Below are positions 1 through 10,456 of a DNA stretch of 64,000 nt, piece after piece. Every line of letters starts with the position of its first letter. Positions within the stretch are counted from its first letter, which is position 1. The position numbers and the translations under genes were made by a program. Origin of the DNA: Phytophthora quininea (Eukaryota; Oomycota; Peronosporomycetes; Peronosporales; Peronosporaceae). The notes beneath the pieces were generated by a model. That model was not told the DNA's origin. It searched no databases and saw only the letters and a program-made list of their open reading frames with translations. The DNA lies in the NCBI GenBank assembly GCA_011947345.1, contig JAAVTG010000075.1:434001-498000 (forward strand). The letters run 5' to 3'.

Positions 1-2239
1 GATGTAGCGCGAGTACGCCACCCGCACCCTTAATCCCATACTTTTCTCTCCAGCTTATAATAAAGTTGCGCGCACCATCATACACGTATCATATTTGCGA
101 AGTAGATTATTATTAGTTAATTATAATCTTCTTACTCTTTACACTTACATAAAATATTTTCCACCAAGAAATGGCGTTACCTAGCACAAGAGCCGTCCAA
201 GAAGATTTGTGAAATTTATGCGACACTTCGCCAATTACCTAGCTCTTGAAATGTTTTTGACCGGTCATGTAGCAAATTTCTGTGCTCGTCGTTATACGTC
301 GTGCGTTGCTGCACTGTTGTTGTAGCTAAGCAGTATTGGATAGCACATTTCAAGTTGGCGTTCCCTACAGACGATGGTTAATGCCTTGCTGAATTAGACA
401 CTTATTTCGGTCACATTATACATTCATTGGTGAGTTTAAGAGTCGCTATCTCTGCAGCCGGAGGTTTCAAGGCAATGGGTGGAATATTTGAAAAGAATGT
501 CCACGAACGAAGCTATAAGATTGAGATCAGACATGAAGAGTGGTGACATGTGCTGGTCATCGATATTTTCTCATATCTGGCTTCTGGAATTTATGTATAT
601 TGGATCCATCAGTATGAACTGATCATTTTTGTTGCAATTATTATTATAGTTTGGAAGTCAAGTTTTAAATAGATGATAATAATCGTAAGCTGTATCCCAG
701 GGGATACCTAGGGAACATCGTAGCATTTTCCAATCGAAATAAACACCCATTCAATAGTATATGCTATTAATATCATGTTTGAACACGTTCCGCTCGAATA
801 CTTCATACGCAAGCACAACCTTATGCGCCTTTAAAAGGTCCAGAAACTTGCTGATCTGCTTGGATGTGAATCGATTTCTGGAGAAATATTAAAAGCACAT
901 ATGATGTGTATGTACTCTTTGCGTGCAATTTTAGCAACTTTGGTAATATCTGTCCTGAGCTGATGGTAGGCATTCCTGCTCTAAAAACCTTTAGTTACAG
1001 TAAATTAAAAGGATTATGTACATATCAAATAGTCGAGTCCTCTGCAAATAAATCAATTGAAACCTCGGAGATAGATGACCCCTCAGTCTGAACTTGGCTA
1101 AAAGTGATCATATTTAGAAATCATATAGATCCCACAATTGTTAACGAGAAGTAATTAGCATCAGCCTACGAGATTTTTACCTAGTGTGTGCAAAAGACTC
1201 ACGTTGTGTAATCGAGAATGCGTCCTGCCATCGAGCATAAGTCCGACCCCTTCTCAAGTGTCTGGTCGACATTGATTGCGACTCCTTCTATGCACTTCTT
1301 ACCTGAGTCGCCGTGACTTGGTAACACTGAATATGTGTGTGTATTGGGGAGGAGGGTATCCTCGAAGTCCCCTCCGACATGGTGCTCTTGGAAAGTGCAC
1401 TCACTGCCAAGACGACTTGCTCGCAACGACTGAAATGTAAGAGTGAATAGATTTCCCTTTAGCGGCCTGAGCGAGAGCTCCTACTAGTCCCAGATTCGTG
1501 CTAATGTATCCTGCTGTTCCTGCTGATTCCCAGTAGCGTATCTTCCTGTTTCTCCTTGTCCCGCGCCGCCTCTCATACACCGATCTGCGTTGAACTCCGG
1601 CGTCACTCCAAACTGCCATGGCGCAGACCTGATATTCAACAGGTGCTATATCTTCGCCCTCTCAAGATCGAGCCCAATTACCAGAAACTTTGTCGTAAGT
1701 TGTGGTGTACGCTTAACGAGCCTATGTTAAATACGGGGTGAAGTTTGTCCGCCTTCTAAATATACAAATCGTACCCATGGTTGTGGGCTTGTCGTACGAC
1801 ACTGTTTGAACCAATCCACTTTGAACCCAGCTTGGACGAATCTCGAAGTCCCCTGTGCTTGGGGGTTTAAGTCCTAGATGCTCAAGTATACCTGGTCACC
1901 GACATGGAATTCCTGTTCGACGCGGTTCCTGTAGTAGACGTCACGCATTCTCTCTTGAGCTCACATCTCGACACCGTAGCAGTGTTGCTAACTGTTATTC
2001 ATGAAACTTGGCTCCGCATCGACTTCTCAGTATGGTTCGGGTTGCTCGGCAACAAGTTGTACGGGTTTCGTGGGATGGATCCAAGATCTGTCGCAACTGG
2101 CGCCAACTCCGTACTGGTGTGTCGTGGAGTTGTTGGCGAACTCTGGGTTGGTGAGATGAACGCCCCAATCATCCTACAGCGGGCCGACGTAGCATCGTAG
2201 ATTCTTTCGACGTCCGATTCATCTGGTCCGTGTTTAGCC
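1..2239. other. AT-rich stretch without a recognisable gene
   Basis: No open frame here has recognisable domains. The longest frames are under 100 codons, overlap on both strands and show no conserved motif. The stretch is AT-rich and lies beyond the integrase end of the minus-strand Ty3/gypsy relic, so part of it (roughly 1200-2240) may be decayed element tail or LTR. I could not find a matching LTR partner by eye. Confidence 0.5.
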
Positions 2240-3568
2240 ATCGCCTTGCGCGCGATGCTCCACAGTCACGCTTAACTTTGTCCTGATAGACTTGAAGACG
2301 TGCTTCCAGAAAAGAGAAACCACTTCCGACCACGACTCAACTCGATCGACATCGGTATCACATAAAATTTTCCGCTGTGTTCGAGAAATAGCTGCGCTAC
2401 TCCTTCTGCGATCTCTGCCGTCATGGTGGACACAAAATAACAATGTTTTATCAGTTTGTTAACGACAACCCAGACGGAATCGTACTTGCGCTTTATTTGA
2501 AGCATAAAATTCATCGAAATTGATCTCCGTTGCTCGTCCGGGATACTCAGCGGTTTGATCAATCCCGGCGATTTCGGCAACCGCGGTTTATTTCGTCGGC
2601 ATGACGCGCAATCATCAATGAACCTCTAAATGGACTTGTACATCTTAAACCAGTACCACTATTTAGTCAGGGTCAAGTACGTACGTTCTTCATCAAGACC
2701 CCCTAGTTTGACTCGTGGCAATCGTTGATAATGGGTTACCAGAGCTTTAGCGAATCGAAAACAACTAGTCGAGGAGAGTAATCCACTGGGGATTGATACC
2801 ACAGGAGCTCCTAGATCGTGTAATTCCTATACTTTTTCACTGTTGCTTGGATTCTGATGGTTCTCCGTTTCTGCACGATCTTTGATGGCTGTCAAAATTC
2901 ACGTGTCTCGCGGTCGAGTACGCTGCTGCAATGTCCTTGACCAGCGGGCTGTCTATTGTCACTTCCGTTATCTCTACCTGGAATGACGCGTTAGCGATGC
3001 GAGTAATACTTAAACCATGGAAGAACATTGTCTCCGGTTGCAAGTCTGATTGTCTGATATCCGCGATCCTGTTCGCGCCGGACAGGTGGGAGAATGTCTG
3101 CTGGTACTCGGTGGGGATATAGTACCAGCGCCTCAGCCGCCGGGTTGGTATCATTTCCGTATTGATCCACCTGAGACTTTTGTGGTCTGTTTCCACGATT
3201 GATGGTTTGTCCTAGCGGTATATCCGGAAAGCTGCAAGGATGTGAAAAATAGCCAAAAGTTCTTACTGATGCGTCGAATAATTTGACTCTGCTGACTTCA
3301 TCTTCCGGTTGGTATAAGGGAACAGACGGCCCCGTCAACGGCGTGGAAGAGAACTCCACCAACTGGAAACTTGCTGGCGTTCGTACAAAAGGCATGAGAT
3401 ATGTGGAGTTGGACACGTACAGAACGGGTGGGTTGCGCAAGTGCCCTTTTTGCTCTGTGGAGATATTCATCTGATCTTAATATTTCGCTTTTTCTGCCTT
3501 CTTCAGCAAGGCAAACATGGTTGCAGCTAGGGAAGCATAATCTGGACAGAAGTATTGGACATAGACCA
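2240..3568 (-). mobile_element. Ty3/gypsy pol relic, 3' half (end of RT, RNase H, integrase)
   Basis: Reading leftwards on the minus strand, fragments in shifting frames follow gypsy pol order. First is the end of reverse transcriptase with a DYASLAA-type stretch (about 3500-3568). Next is an RNase H start like ASKFPVGGVLF (about 3340) and its ETDHKSLRWI motif (about 3190). Then come the integrase zinc-knuckle end CASCRRNKPR (about 2600) and the integrase core start GLIKPLSIPDEQRRSISMNF (about 2570-2510). Stops and frameshifts break every frame, so nothing can be expressed intact. The upstream part of the same pol resumes at 7424, beyond the piggyBac-like insertion. Homology is by motif and order; the family is certain, the clade is not. 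Confidence 0.8.
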
Positions 3569-3572
3569 TTAA
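3569..3572. repeat. TTAA target-site copy, left
   Basis: TTAA immediately precedes the CCCCAACAAA terminus of the piggyBac-like element. The second copy is at 7420-7423. TTAA duplication is the hallmark of piggyBac insertion. Confidence 0.85.
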
Positions 3573-3607
3573 CCCCAACAAACTTTATCCTAAAAATGAG
3601 GATCAAT
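3573..3607 (+). repeat. Left terminal and subterminal inverted repeat
   Basis: Starts CCCCAACAAA and continues into TATCCTAAAAATGAGGATCA. The first 10 bases match the right end exactly on the opposite strand; the inner AAAAAT.AGGATC block matches with two mismatches after a short spacer-length difference. Confidence 0.8.
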
Positions 3608-3637
3608 TGAGTGTTGCGTATTTCGTTTCTGCACAAA

Positions 3638-3670
3638 TTTTATCCTTAGCACATTATCTTTAGGATAAAA
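3638..3670. repeat. Subterminal palindrome, left
   Basis: TTTTATCCT at 3638-3646 and AGGATAAAA at 3662-3670 form an exact inverted repeat with a 15-bp loop. A shorter-loop version of the same arms sits near the right end at 7186-7208. These are candidate transposase-binding sites, by inference from symmetry and position only. Confidence 0.6.
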
Positions 3671-5058
3671 GAGTGTTGGTCTGCTGAAGCACCAGCGCTG
3701 TGCTCGCTGGCCTTGTCCGCACTGCTCGCCCACGCTTGGTGCTAGAAGCCATGTCCGACAGTGTATCATCCATCGACGACGTGTGGTGGTCGGACACCGA
3801 CTCCGATGACGAGGAGACAATCACAAGGACCTGGAAGTACGTCAATTGCAGCCGTGTTCATGTACAGGTGGACGACGTGGAAACGCTTTTGCTGGAGAAG
3901 GCACGAGTAGAAGCAGACTACGGCGTCAAGCGGCTCTTACGGGATGTTTGGTACCACCCAACACAACACAGCAAGCATAAGCATATCACAGATCCTGTTC
4001 ACGTGGCTGGGTCCCCCAATTCTCTCGAAGTTGCAACAGTTTGTGAACGCGCACTTAGCTGAGGATGAAGCGGTCACCGTAGATGAACTATTTGAGTTTT
4101 TGGAGGTGGAGCTGTGGCTGAGCACCTATCACATAACATCGTCATGCTTTTTCAGGAATAGTAAGCGCTATCCACCAGCCAAGACATGCATGCCGTTTGA
4201 CAGATATCGCCTCATTCTAGCACCATTGAGTACGAGAAGCAGACAGGAGATTGTTGGTTTGAACCAGTGGACAGCTCCGTTTAGTCCAGATCGTGACACG
4301 ACGTACACCACCGAGCTCATTCGGCGACTCTGCAGCGATATCGGGTTTGTTTCTGGAACTACTATTGCTTTGCTAGGCGATGACCTCATACGACTACGCT
4401 CTGCGAGCGTCGATGATATTGGACTAGCTCATATCCGCAATCCGAAAAAGGGGTACTGTAATTTATCAGCGCTCTTGACTGGCTTGCTGTGCTTATAAGA
4501 AACATGCGTGAGTAGGTATGGACCGGTGCAGCATGGAGTAGTTTCACTGGTTACTGGCATATTCCTTGGAGGTCATGTCGCTGCTAGAGGGGAGTCTACT
4601 GTGGACATTGTGCGCATTCTTAAGCGTTCAATGTGCGGGGCTTCAACAGAGAGTCAAATTCGTTTACCTGGAATCATTCACGCTCTAGACAGAGGTTACC
4701 AGTCGGAGGCTGTCAATCAGCAGATCACTAATGTTGGTGGCAGCATTATTGGTACGCACAAGCGCACAGGGAGATTTCCATTTACCTTTGGGAAAACCCA
4801 AGTCAGTATCAACAATCAATAGGTGAAAAGGGTGCGCAGTCAGCTTACTGTGCCAGCAAGCGGCTTCCTATCAGCCCCGGCACATTACCAGTGCATGCGT
4901 ATGCAGTTGCGTATCGTTTTGGTCTAGGAAAAGTAGCGTTGGGTTTTACAACGATGTCAATTGCTGGACCTGAGTATTGGACGTACGTGACTCGCCCTGC
5001 ACCCCGCAATAACCTCCAGGAATGCGATTTGTTTTCAGCATTCGAGGACAAAGTGTAG

Positions 5059-6069
5059 TTGCTGACGAAGATGCAGAGAACGCCGGATTGGTTTGTCCTG
5101 CGCAAGTTTCGGATAACTGGATCTGTTGCAGCGAAAATTTTCAAAGTCATTGCTCGTTTTGGTGGTGGCTCTGTTACCGATGACACTGTGATTGATCCTG
5201 CAAGTGATCCCGACGTGCAAACTATCATTCTTTTGCTTTCGCTTCAACAAACTAGTCAGAACTCCCGTGAAACAATGCTGGAGCAGTCATTCTCAAGAGA
5301 TGAACTCACCAAAAGAAGTGCGCAGAGCTGAAGAACTTGTGTCGTGACGCCCTACTGCCAGTTTCGGGCAGAAAAAACGATCTGATTGATCGTCTGCTTG
5401 GTGCTAGCACGACTGCCGCGCCTGAACATTACGAGTCGATCGAAAATGCTAGGTTCATCATTGATGAGGCGCTCTTGTCCGGTTGGTTTATGGCACCATT
5501 TTCAACTCAAGATACCAAGATTGGTTCAGCCAACGAAGACGATATTGCTGCTCACATCCCTTCTTTCCTTGACAAGCATTCGATGTATCATATAGAGCAG
5601 CTTAAATCGTACGGATTGTTGTGCAGGTACGTGAAACTCTATTGCTAGCAAATCTGACCAAATACTAAGACCGATTTGCAGGAGAAACGTGCCGGTAGCT
5701 GCTTTCTCCCCGGATAACGTTGCTTCTGTTCTGAATATTCGACGCGTACGCTTTCATGCCATCATGGAGTACAAAACTCGAAGAACAGCGCGCCTAGTCC
5801 AGAGGGAACGAGCACTGGCAGATTCGTGGGGTAGTTTTTCGACGGTGGATGTGAGCACGATGGGTTTTGGTGGACGGCTATGCGATATGATTCCTGGGGC
5901 AAGTCATCGTCTTCAACTTCTGCACAATATAGCCTGTGGTGGCGTGCAAGATGGCTTCCTTGTATACGCATCTGCGACGGCAATCATTCGGGTTGTACAC
6001 GTTGGCATCGAGCCTGGAGTCTCTTGGACTTATCGTGCCGCACTAGAAGCAATTCAAAAGAATATCTGA
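5059..6069 (+). other. YqaJ-like PD-(D/E)XK nuclease domain with SAP-like segment, inside the transposase
   Basis: The block opens with QRTPDWFVLRKFRITGS (about 5090-5140), the usual entry motif of YqaJ-family exonucleases. It is followed by a SAP-like helix pair, LPVSGRKNDLIDRLLG (about 5353-5400). The nuclease core then continues with IGSANEDD (about 5520; candidate acidic residue), SPDNVAS (about 5707; candidate D) and IMEYKTR (about 5761-5780; E-x-K). HRLQLLHNIACGGVQDGF (about 5910-5960) resembles the Q-containing helix of YqaJ. The full D...E-x-K set is present, so the domain was probably catalytic before decay. YqaJ proteins are phage-type exonucleases; a role in transposition is inference. 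Confidence 0.7.
5627..5681 (+). other. 55-nt intron inside the nuclease domain
   Basis: CAG|GTACGT donor, a ACTAA branch-like site near 5664 and TTTGCAG| acceptor. Removing it joins the frame of GLLC to NVPVAAFSPDN without a stop. The surviving splice logic suggests the gene was an expressed eukaryotic ORF, not a bacterial contaminant. Confidence 0.65.
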
Positions 6070-7185
6070 CTTGGATTTACGACGACAACGACACAGTACC
6101 CAACTTCGATCCTGCTCAGCTAGAACATTGCATTGATCAATCGACGTTGGAGCAAAACCTGATTCTGTGGGAGGCACTGGTTAAGTTGATTGATGACAAA
6201 GGACAGCCTTTACCTCCCGCAAAGCACATCATACCAACGCTTATTGCACTTTGGAACCGCGTAAAGGTGGTATCGACGTATATTCAAGATATTTGAAAAA
6301 CGTGAAGTCGAAGCACTCTCGCTTGTCTCCGACCGCGACAGTGTGGCTTCGTATGTTGATGTCGCTGGTGTGCAACGCACACCAGACATTTTTGCTTTTC
6401 CAGGTAAGTACTAGGTTTCGATGATATGTTATTTTTCAAGCTAACGTGGGTTTAGTCCTATTCCTTTTGATGAACAGATCGCTTTGTACTACGTATAAAG
6501 CGTATCAAAAACACAAACAAAATCCTCCAAGTTTCGGTGATTTCTGTTGTAAAGCTGCTGATGCTCTCTCGCAACGACCCAGAGCACCACGTCCACTCAG
6601 TACAATAACTGAAAATACTCGTCAAGCCAGCTCCTTTGAGATAACCAACGAATTTTCCTACAAGAAGCGTTTTCATTTTGAGACCGAGATGGAGTAGATC
6701 GACTTGCGGCTTTCGCAGGCAAAGGCACATATTGCGGTAGGCGTTGCTTTTTAAGTCTAACTATCCTGAAGTTCTGATAAGTTGGTTTGTAGACACGGAT
6801 TGAAGGAGCTTTGCAGCGGAGCTGCGTTCTCTGCTGTCGGCGTAACCACGACATTGAAAACCAAGACCACAGCCGCCTAGGGTATAAGACCAGCTTTGAG
6901 TGCAGTATCTGTAAGGTGCCTTTGTGCCGAACAAAGCGCTGGGATAGCAATCGGTCGTGCTTCGACATCTTTCATGCTGACAAAAAGCTACCAAACCTGT
7001 GCAACTACCCAGAACGACTGACGTCGACTAAGACAAACGAAAATCGAGCGCCACCACCGCTCCGAAACTGATCGACATCGGTTGCACCCCACTAACCGAG
7101 CTCCAAGCGTTCGGCACGCAAGCAAGAAGCGGCGGCGATCGCTGCGTCTGCAAGAAGCAAGTAACGCATCCGTTCGGCTGTGAAA

Positions 7186-7208
7186 TTTATCCTAAACTTA
7201 AGGATAAA
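7186..7208. repeat. Subterminal palindrome, right
   Basis: TTTATCCT at 7186-7193 and AGGATAAA at 7201-7208 are exact inverted arms with a 7-bp loop, mirroring the left palindrome at 3638-3670. Confidence 0.6.
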
Positions 7209-7382
7209 TCTGCCCGAAGCCTCTGTTGGGCAGCCAAGATTTTGGCGCAGCTCCATGAAGGTGTTGGACGATCGTGGAGCAGATCCGCAAGTTTACAGAC
7301 AAAAGAGATAGCGATCTTTCATTTTATGTTGATCATGCCTCAAGTGTCCGCGAGGACACTTCAAGCGGGGCTCTCCAAAATC

Positions 7383-7419
7383 GATCCTTATTTTTGTCCT
7401 AAAAATATTTTTGTTGGGG
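7383..7419 (-). repeat. Right terminal and subterminal inverted repeat
   Basis: Ends TTTGTTGGGG, the reverse complement of the left terminus, with the GATCCTTATTTTT block just inside it. TTAA follows at 7420-7423. Confidence 0.8.
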
Positions 7420-7423
7420 TTAA
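7420..7423. repeat. TTAA target-site copy, right
   Basis: Second copy of the TTAA duplication. Counting only one copy lets the flanking gypsy RT frame read straight across the insertion point. Confidence 0.85.
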
Positions 7424-7660
7424 ATATAGAAAGATGTGAAGCTCTTCTTGGATTCGCGGTACGGATTAGTCTTTGATTGTTTGCTCATTGTCGGGGTACG
7501 GACACCGTTGTGTCCAGCAATGTCTCGGTCAGTGTTGCTAACGAATGCGGCGTATTGCGCCTCGTAGCCATCGCGTCTGCTAGTCAGGTGAGCGGTAACG
7601 TTGGAGCATCCAGACACAGTAATATAACCCCTTTTGGATCCACACATGTACCGTAAAAGA
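7424..7660 (-). mobile_element. Ty3/gypsy RT relic, continuation beyond the piggyBac insertion
   Basis: On the minus strand the last codons before the TTAA read VPRIQEELHIFLYL, preceded by NEQTIKD and GHNGVRT. This matches the thumb/connection region of gypsy RT just before the FLGLxGYYRxFI block. The following residues of that block are found at 3568 and below on the other side of the piggyBac element. Upstream (7560-7660) the match fades, and I could not recognise the YxDD active-site strand, so the relic is truncated or strongly decayed there. Confidence 0.65.
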
Positions 7661-9347
7661 CTTTCGCCGAGCGGAGCGAAGAAGAATGCTGGTTGGCGAC
7701 AAAAGGCGGTAGAGGAAAATGTTGTTGTCGTAATCAATATGAATGTCAAAACAAAATGAACAAGCTTCTTCAACCAAACAATTTGACTGACGCTTTCGAA
7801 GCGTGTAAAACACAATTTGTGCTGTCGTCGGAGATGAAATGCGACGCCATGGTCCGCAAGTGGACAGGTGTGATTGTAAATATAACCCAAATTTAAAAAT
7901 GTAATATGATAGAGTTGTCCCAATAGTAAAACATACAATTACGAAACCTCCATCTCCGTGTTCTCATTAGCCGGGTTGCAGACAAAAGTATCAATATCCG
8001 TCGGATCTCGCATCCTCAGTGTTCGCATCTGAGTCACAAGCGTGGTATTCAGCCTTTTCTCGCCGTCCTGGTGCGAGCAGCGGGACGATGAGCGCCCAGG
8101 GATTAGACCGATGTGGCAGAAACAGTTTAGAATGACAATCGGAGGCACCTCAATTATTTTTCAAATTGATATTATTGGTTTGGACCTCTTATATTGAATA
8201 GCGTTATGCCTGCGCGATGCAAACATCGTATTCCGCGTCCGATAAAGATAAACATGAACTGCGACGCGTTATGATTGCAGTAACCCCGTCGTGGCGCAGG
8301 TACCAGTCAGGAATGTCGCAGAATATCAATTCAAACTGACGAAGCGTAGAGTCTCCGCTCGGAGGTAACACACAAATCTTCTCCCTGAAGCTTGGTGGTA
8401 CACAGGACACCGCGTTAGCGTAATCGCTGAAAGCAATATATTTTACCTTGGCTTTATATTGTTGCTGTATTTGACAGCTTTTCTTGGTCGAGGATTGAAT
8501 AGCATGGTGTGGTCTACGAATACGCAATCTCTTAGAATATTGTTTTGACAGCCTATCCAATTAGATCATGTTACGAAATTGCAGTGCTTGTTTGATCAGT
8601 GGTAAAACATATTATTAACAATCAGGTCGCAACCCAAGTAAAGGTGATTTGGGGGTAACTACAAAATCAGAAGCTCCGCTAAAAGTTGAATGAATTTGCG
8701 GCTATTCATGTTTTATATAAATGTGTTTAAAACTAACATAATCTTTTCGTGCCACATAGGCAGTATCGTTCATGAGAAACTCAAGCAAGAAGGCGGTAAA
8801 TTCTGCTTGCTCCGGTGTTTTAGCAAATGTGTCCAAATAAGATAATGTGTAGTATAACCAATCAGTAAAATCACTCCAATTTTAAATAAAAGGCCAACCA
8901 ATTAGCCAATAGGAAGATGTGAATTTTGGTTTTAGTGTGGTAGCGGCACCAGAACATGCCGGATCGAATATGTTTCTGTTACATTAACTCTAGTATATAC
9001 CGATTTTCACAAACTACCAGTCTCTAGCTAGGCTTTTTATTTTTGAGTCTGAAAACAATTGGCAAAAATAATTACTTGACTTGCGAACTGATTGCTACAA
9101 TGGAACGTCAACTCATTTTCTATATTTTCTTCATTCCTCTTGTTCTTGAGCTCCAACGCAGTACAAAGCAATTGAGGAATTGAGTTTTTCAAAGAGGCCA
9201 TGTGCTACCGGTGTGTAGTGCGCGAAGGAGGAAATCGACAAGAACTCCCGGATGCGAAGTACCCGTCGACCATCTGGTGTCCTGCTTAAAGACTGGTATA
9301 AGTAGAGTTTTCATCCTGTATTGTTGTTACTAGAAATAGATAATAAT
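7661..9347. other. 1.7 kb without a supportable gene
   Basis: Two minus-strand frames (7939-8148 and 8204-8560, 69 and 118 codons) are open, but I recognise no domain in them. They may be decayed gypsy sequence. The rest is AT-rich with short frames only. No RNA gene or repeat array was seen. Confidence 0.5.
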
Positions 9348-9365
9348 AGAGAGGTTTCGCAAAGC
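9348..9365 (+). repeat. Harbinger left TIR
   Basis: AGAGAGGTTTCGCAAAGC; matches the reverse complement of 11694-11711 at 16 of 18 bases. AATAAT immediately precedes it. Confidence 0.8.
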
Positions 9366-9637
9366 TGAAATTCCTGCTCCAGTCAGAAGCCGCAAGAAGC
9401 CATCTGGATCTGACTGGAACGGGCATAGTTAGTTTTCGCAGCAAATTCCAGTCAAACAGCAGAAGATAAGGGATGAGATAAATTGTTGGAGTGGTTCTCG
9501 GTCGTCCGCTAACTCAACTTGCTGCTCTGCTTGCGAAGGACAGAGACATCGCCACATATGGTCCAAGCCTCTCCCGTCTAGTGCGCACGTTCGGTGCCGC
9601 TCCCTGTAGGCATTATAAAACTGAGCTGCAGCCACCA

Positions 9638-10444
9638 ATGTCCGACCACGACAACACTCACTCTGTCGCAGGGGAGGCTGCCTCCGTGCCATCGTCTGCT
9701 GCTGCACCAGCTCCGTCAAAGCCAGCATCGAAACGAAAGAAGTTCAGCATCGCGGACGATGTAGTTCTCCTCCGGAAGGTCATAGCGGACACACCGTTTG
9801 CCTCGGGGAGAGGAGCATTGATGGACTCATGGGAATCTCTAGCAGCTAAGGTGCGAAACATCAACGGCTTCTCAGAGACCGAGCTCAAGGGCAAAGCAGC
9901 ACAGGCGAATTTCGTGGCGCCTCATCAAGCTCATCGGCAATGAGACAACAAGTCACTCGGGCTTTCCGGCGCTTCGGAAGATTACAAAGAGCGCAAACAA
10001 TTATTGGATGAGGCTCTCCTGCTCGTTGACGAGAAGGCGAGAGAGGATGCAGTCAAGTCTGAGAGAAAGAAAGAGAAGGCCAAGGCTGAAGAAGCTATAG
10101 CAAAGAGTGTTCGTGAAGAGGCCGTGGAGCGCATGCGTAAGCGCGCCGATCCAGTTGACGGTGGTAGTGCAGCTAAGAAGAAGCTGAAATTTACTGTGTA
10201 CGACTTGATCCGCGAGGACAACGAGCAGGAGCGTGAGCAGAAAGCAGCTGAGCGTCAGGAAGACCTCGAAGAGCGACGTCGGGAGCGCGAGTTGATGCAA
10301 GAGGAGAGACGGCGAGAGCGAGAGTAAGATCGAGAAGAGCGAGCCGCAGCTCGTGCACATCAACTGGAGTTGGTGAAACTGGAAAACGAGACGTATGCAA
10401 CGATGTTAAAGCTGGCAATGCTTAACCAAAGTCAAGTTGAGTAA
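9638..10444 (+). pseudogene. Harbinger Myb/SANT-like DNA-binding partner
   Basis: From ATG 9638 the product has a Ser/Ala/Pro-rich leader, then a Myb/SANT-like helical block (KKFSIADDVVLLRKVI ... WESLAAKVRN, about 9740-9860). A long charged Glu/Arg-rich coiled coil follows (about 10004-10400), ending NQSQVE. In Harbinger elements this protein binds subterminal DNA and helps import the transposase. A frameshift near 9915 and an in-frame TAA at 10325-10327 interrupt it; conserved-looking sequence continues after both. Assignment rests on position in the element and composition; the SANT fold itself is inferred. Confidence 0.65.
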
Positions 10445-10456
10445 GCTAGGATATAG

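Larger units (their letters stand above)
3700..7071 (+). pseudogene. piggyBac-like transposase relic with inserted SAP + YqaJ-type nuclease
   Basis: Frames that read on from one another give, in order: an acidic N-terminus (from ATG 3700 or 3751); a first catalytic-D region IALLGDDLIRLRS (about 4361-4400); a second, IHALDRGYQS followed by IIGTHKR (about 4675-4770); an RNase-H-fold strand region (4822-5056); the nuclease block (about 5060-6069); a third-D motif GGIDVYSRYLKN (about 6268-6300); and a Cys/His-rich C-terminus with CVLCCRRN, CSICKVPLC and SCFDIFH (6811-7000). The three D motifs correspond to piggyBac D268/D346/D447 by context. Frameshifts near 3950, 5330 and 6060 plus stops near 4498 and 5057 show decay. 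If the intron at 5627-5681 is removed, the frame stays open across it. Confidence 0.7.
3573..7419 (+). mobile_element. piggyBac-like DNA transposon, 3.85 kb, degenerate, with embedded YqaJ-type nuclease
   Basis: The element has terminal inverted repeats starting CCCCAACAAA, TTAA on both flanks, and related subterminal blocks at both ends (AAAAATGAGGATCAATT on the left; its counterpart AAAAATAAGGATCGATT on the reverse of the right). It also has inner palindromes around TTTATCCT. It sits inside a Ty3/gypsy pol: left pol sequence stops at 3568 and the missing upstream part resumes at 7424 on the same strand. The interior is one decayed transposase gene with an embedded nuclease. Several frameshifts and stops make it non-autonomous now. 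The piggyBac assignment rests on the TSD, the terminus, the spacing of D motifs and the cysteine-rich C-terminus. Confidence 0.8.

Noticed and set aside
3569..7423. Kolobok superfamily (also TTAA target)
   Set aside because: The GGID third-Asp motif, the piggyBac-like IIGTHKR stretch and the Cys-rich C-terminus fit piggyBac better; not fully excluded without a profile search.
7500..7660. BED-finger-like pattern on the minus strand (GCSNVTAHL...)
   Set aside because: Only part of the finger can be matched, and the sequence leads directly into gypsy RT motifs (GHNGVRT ... EELHIFL); probably chance similarity in decayed sequence.
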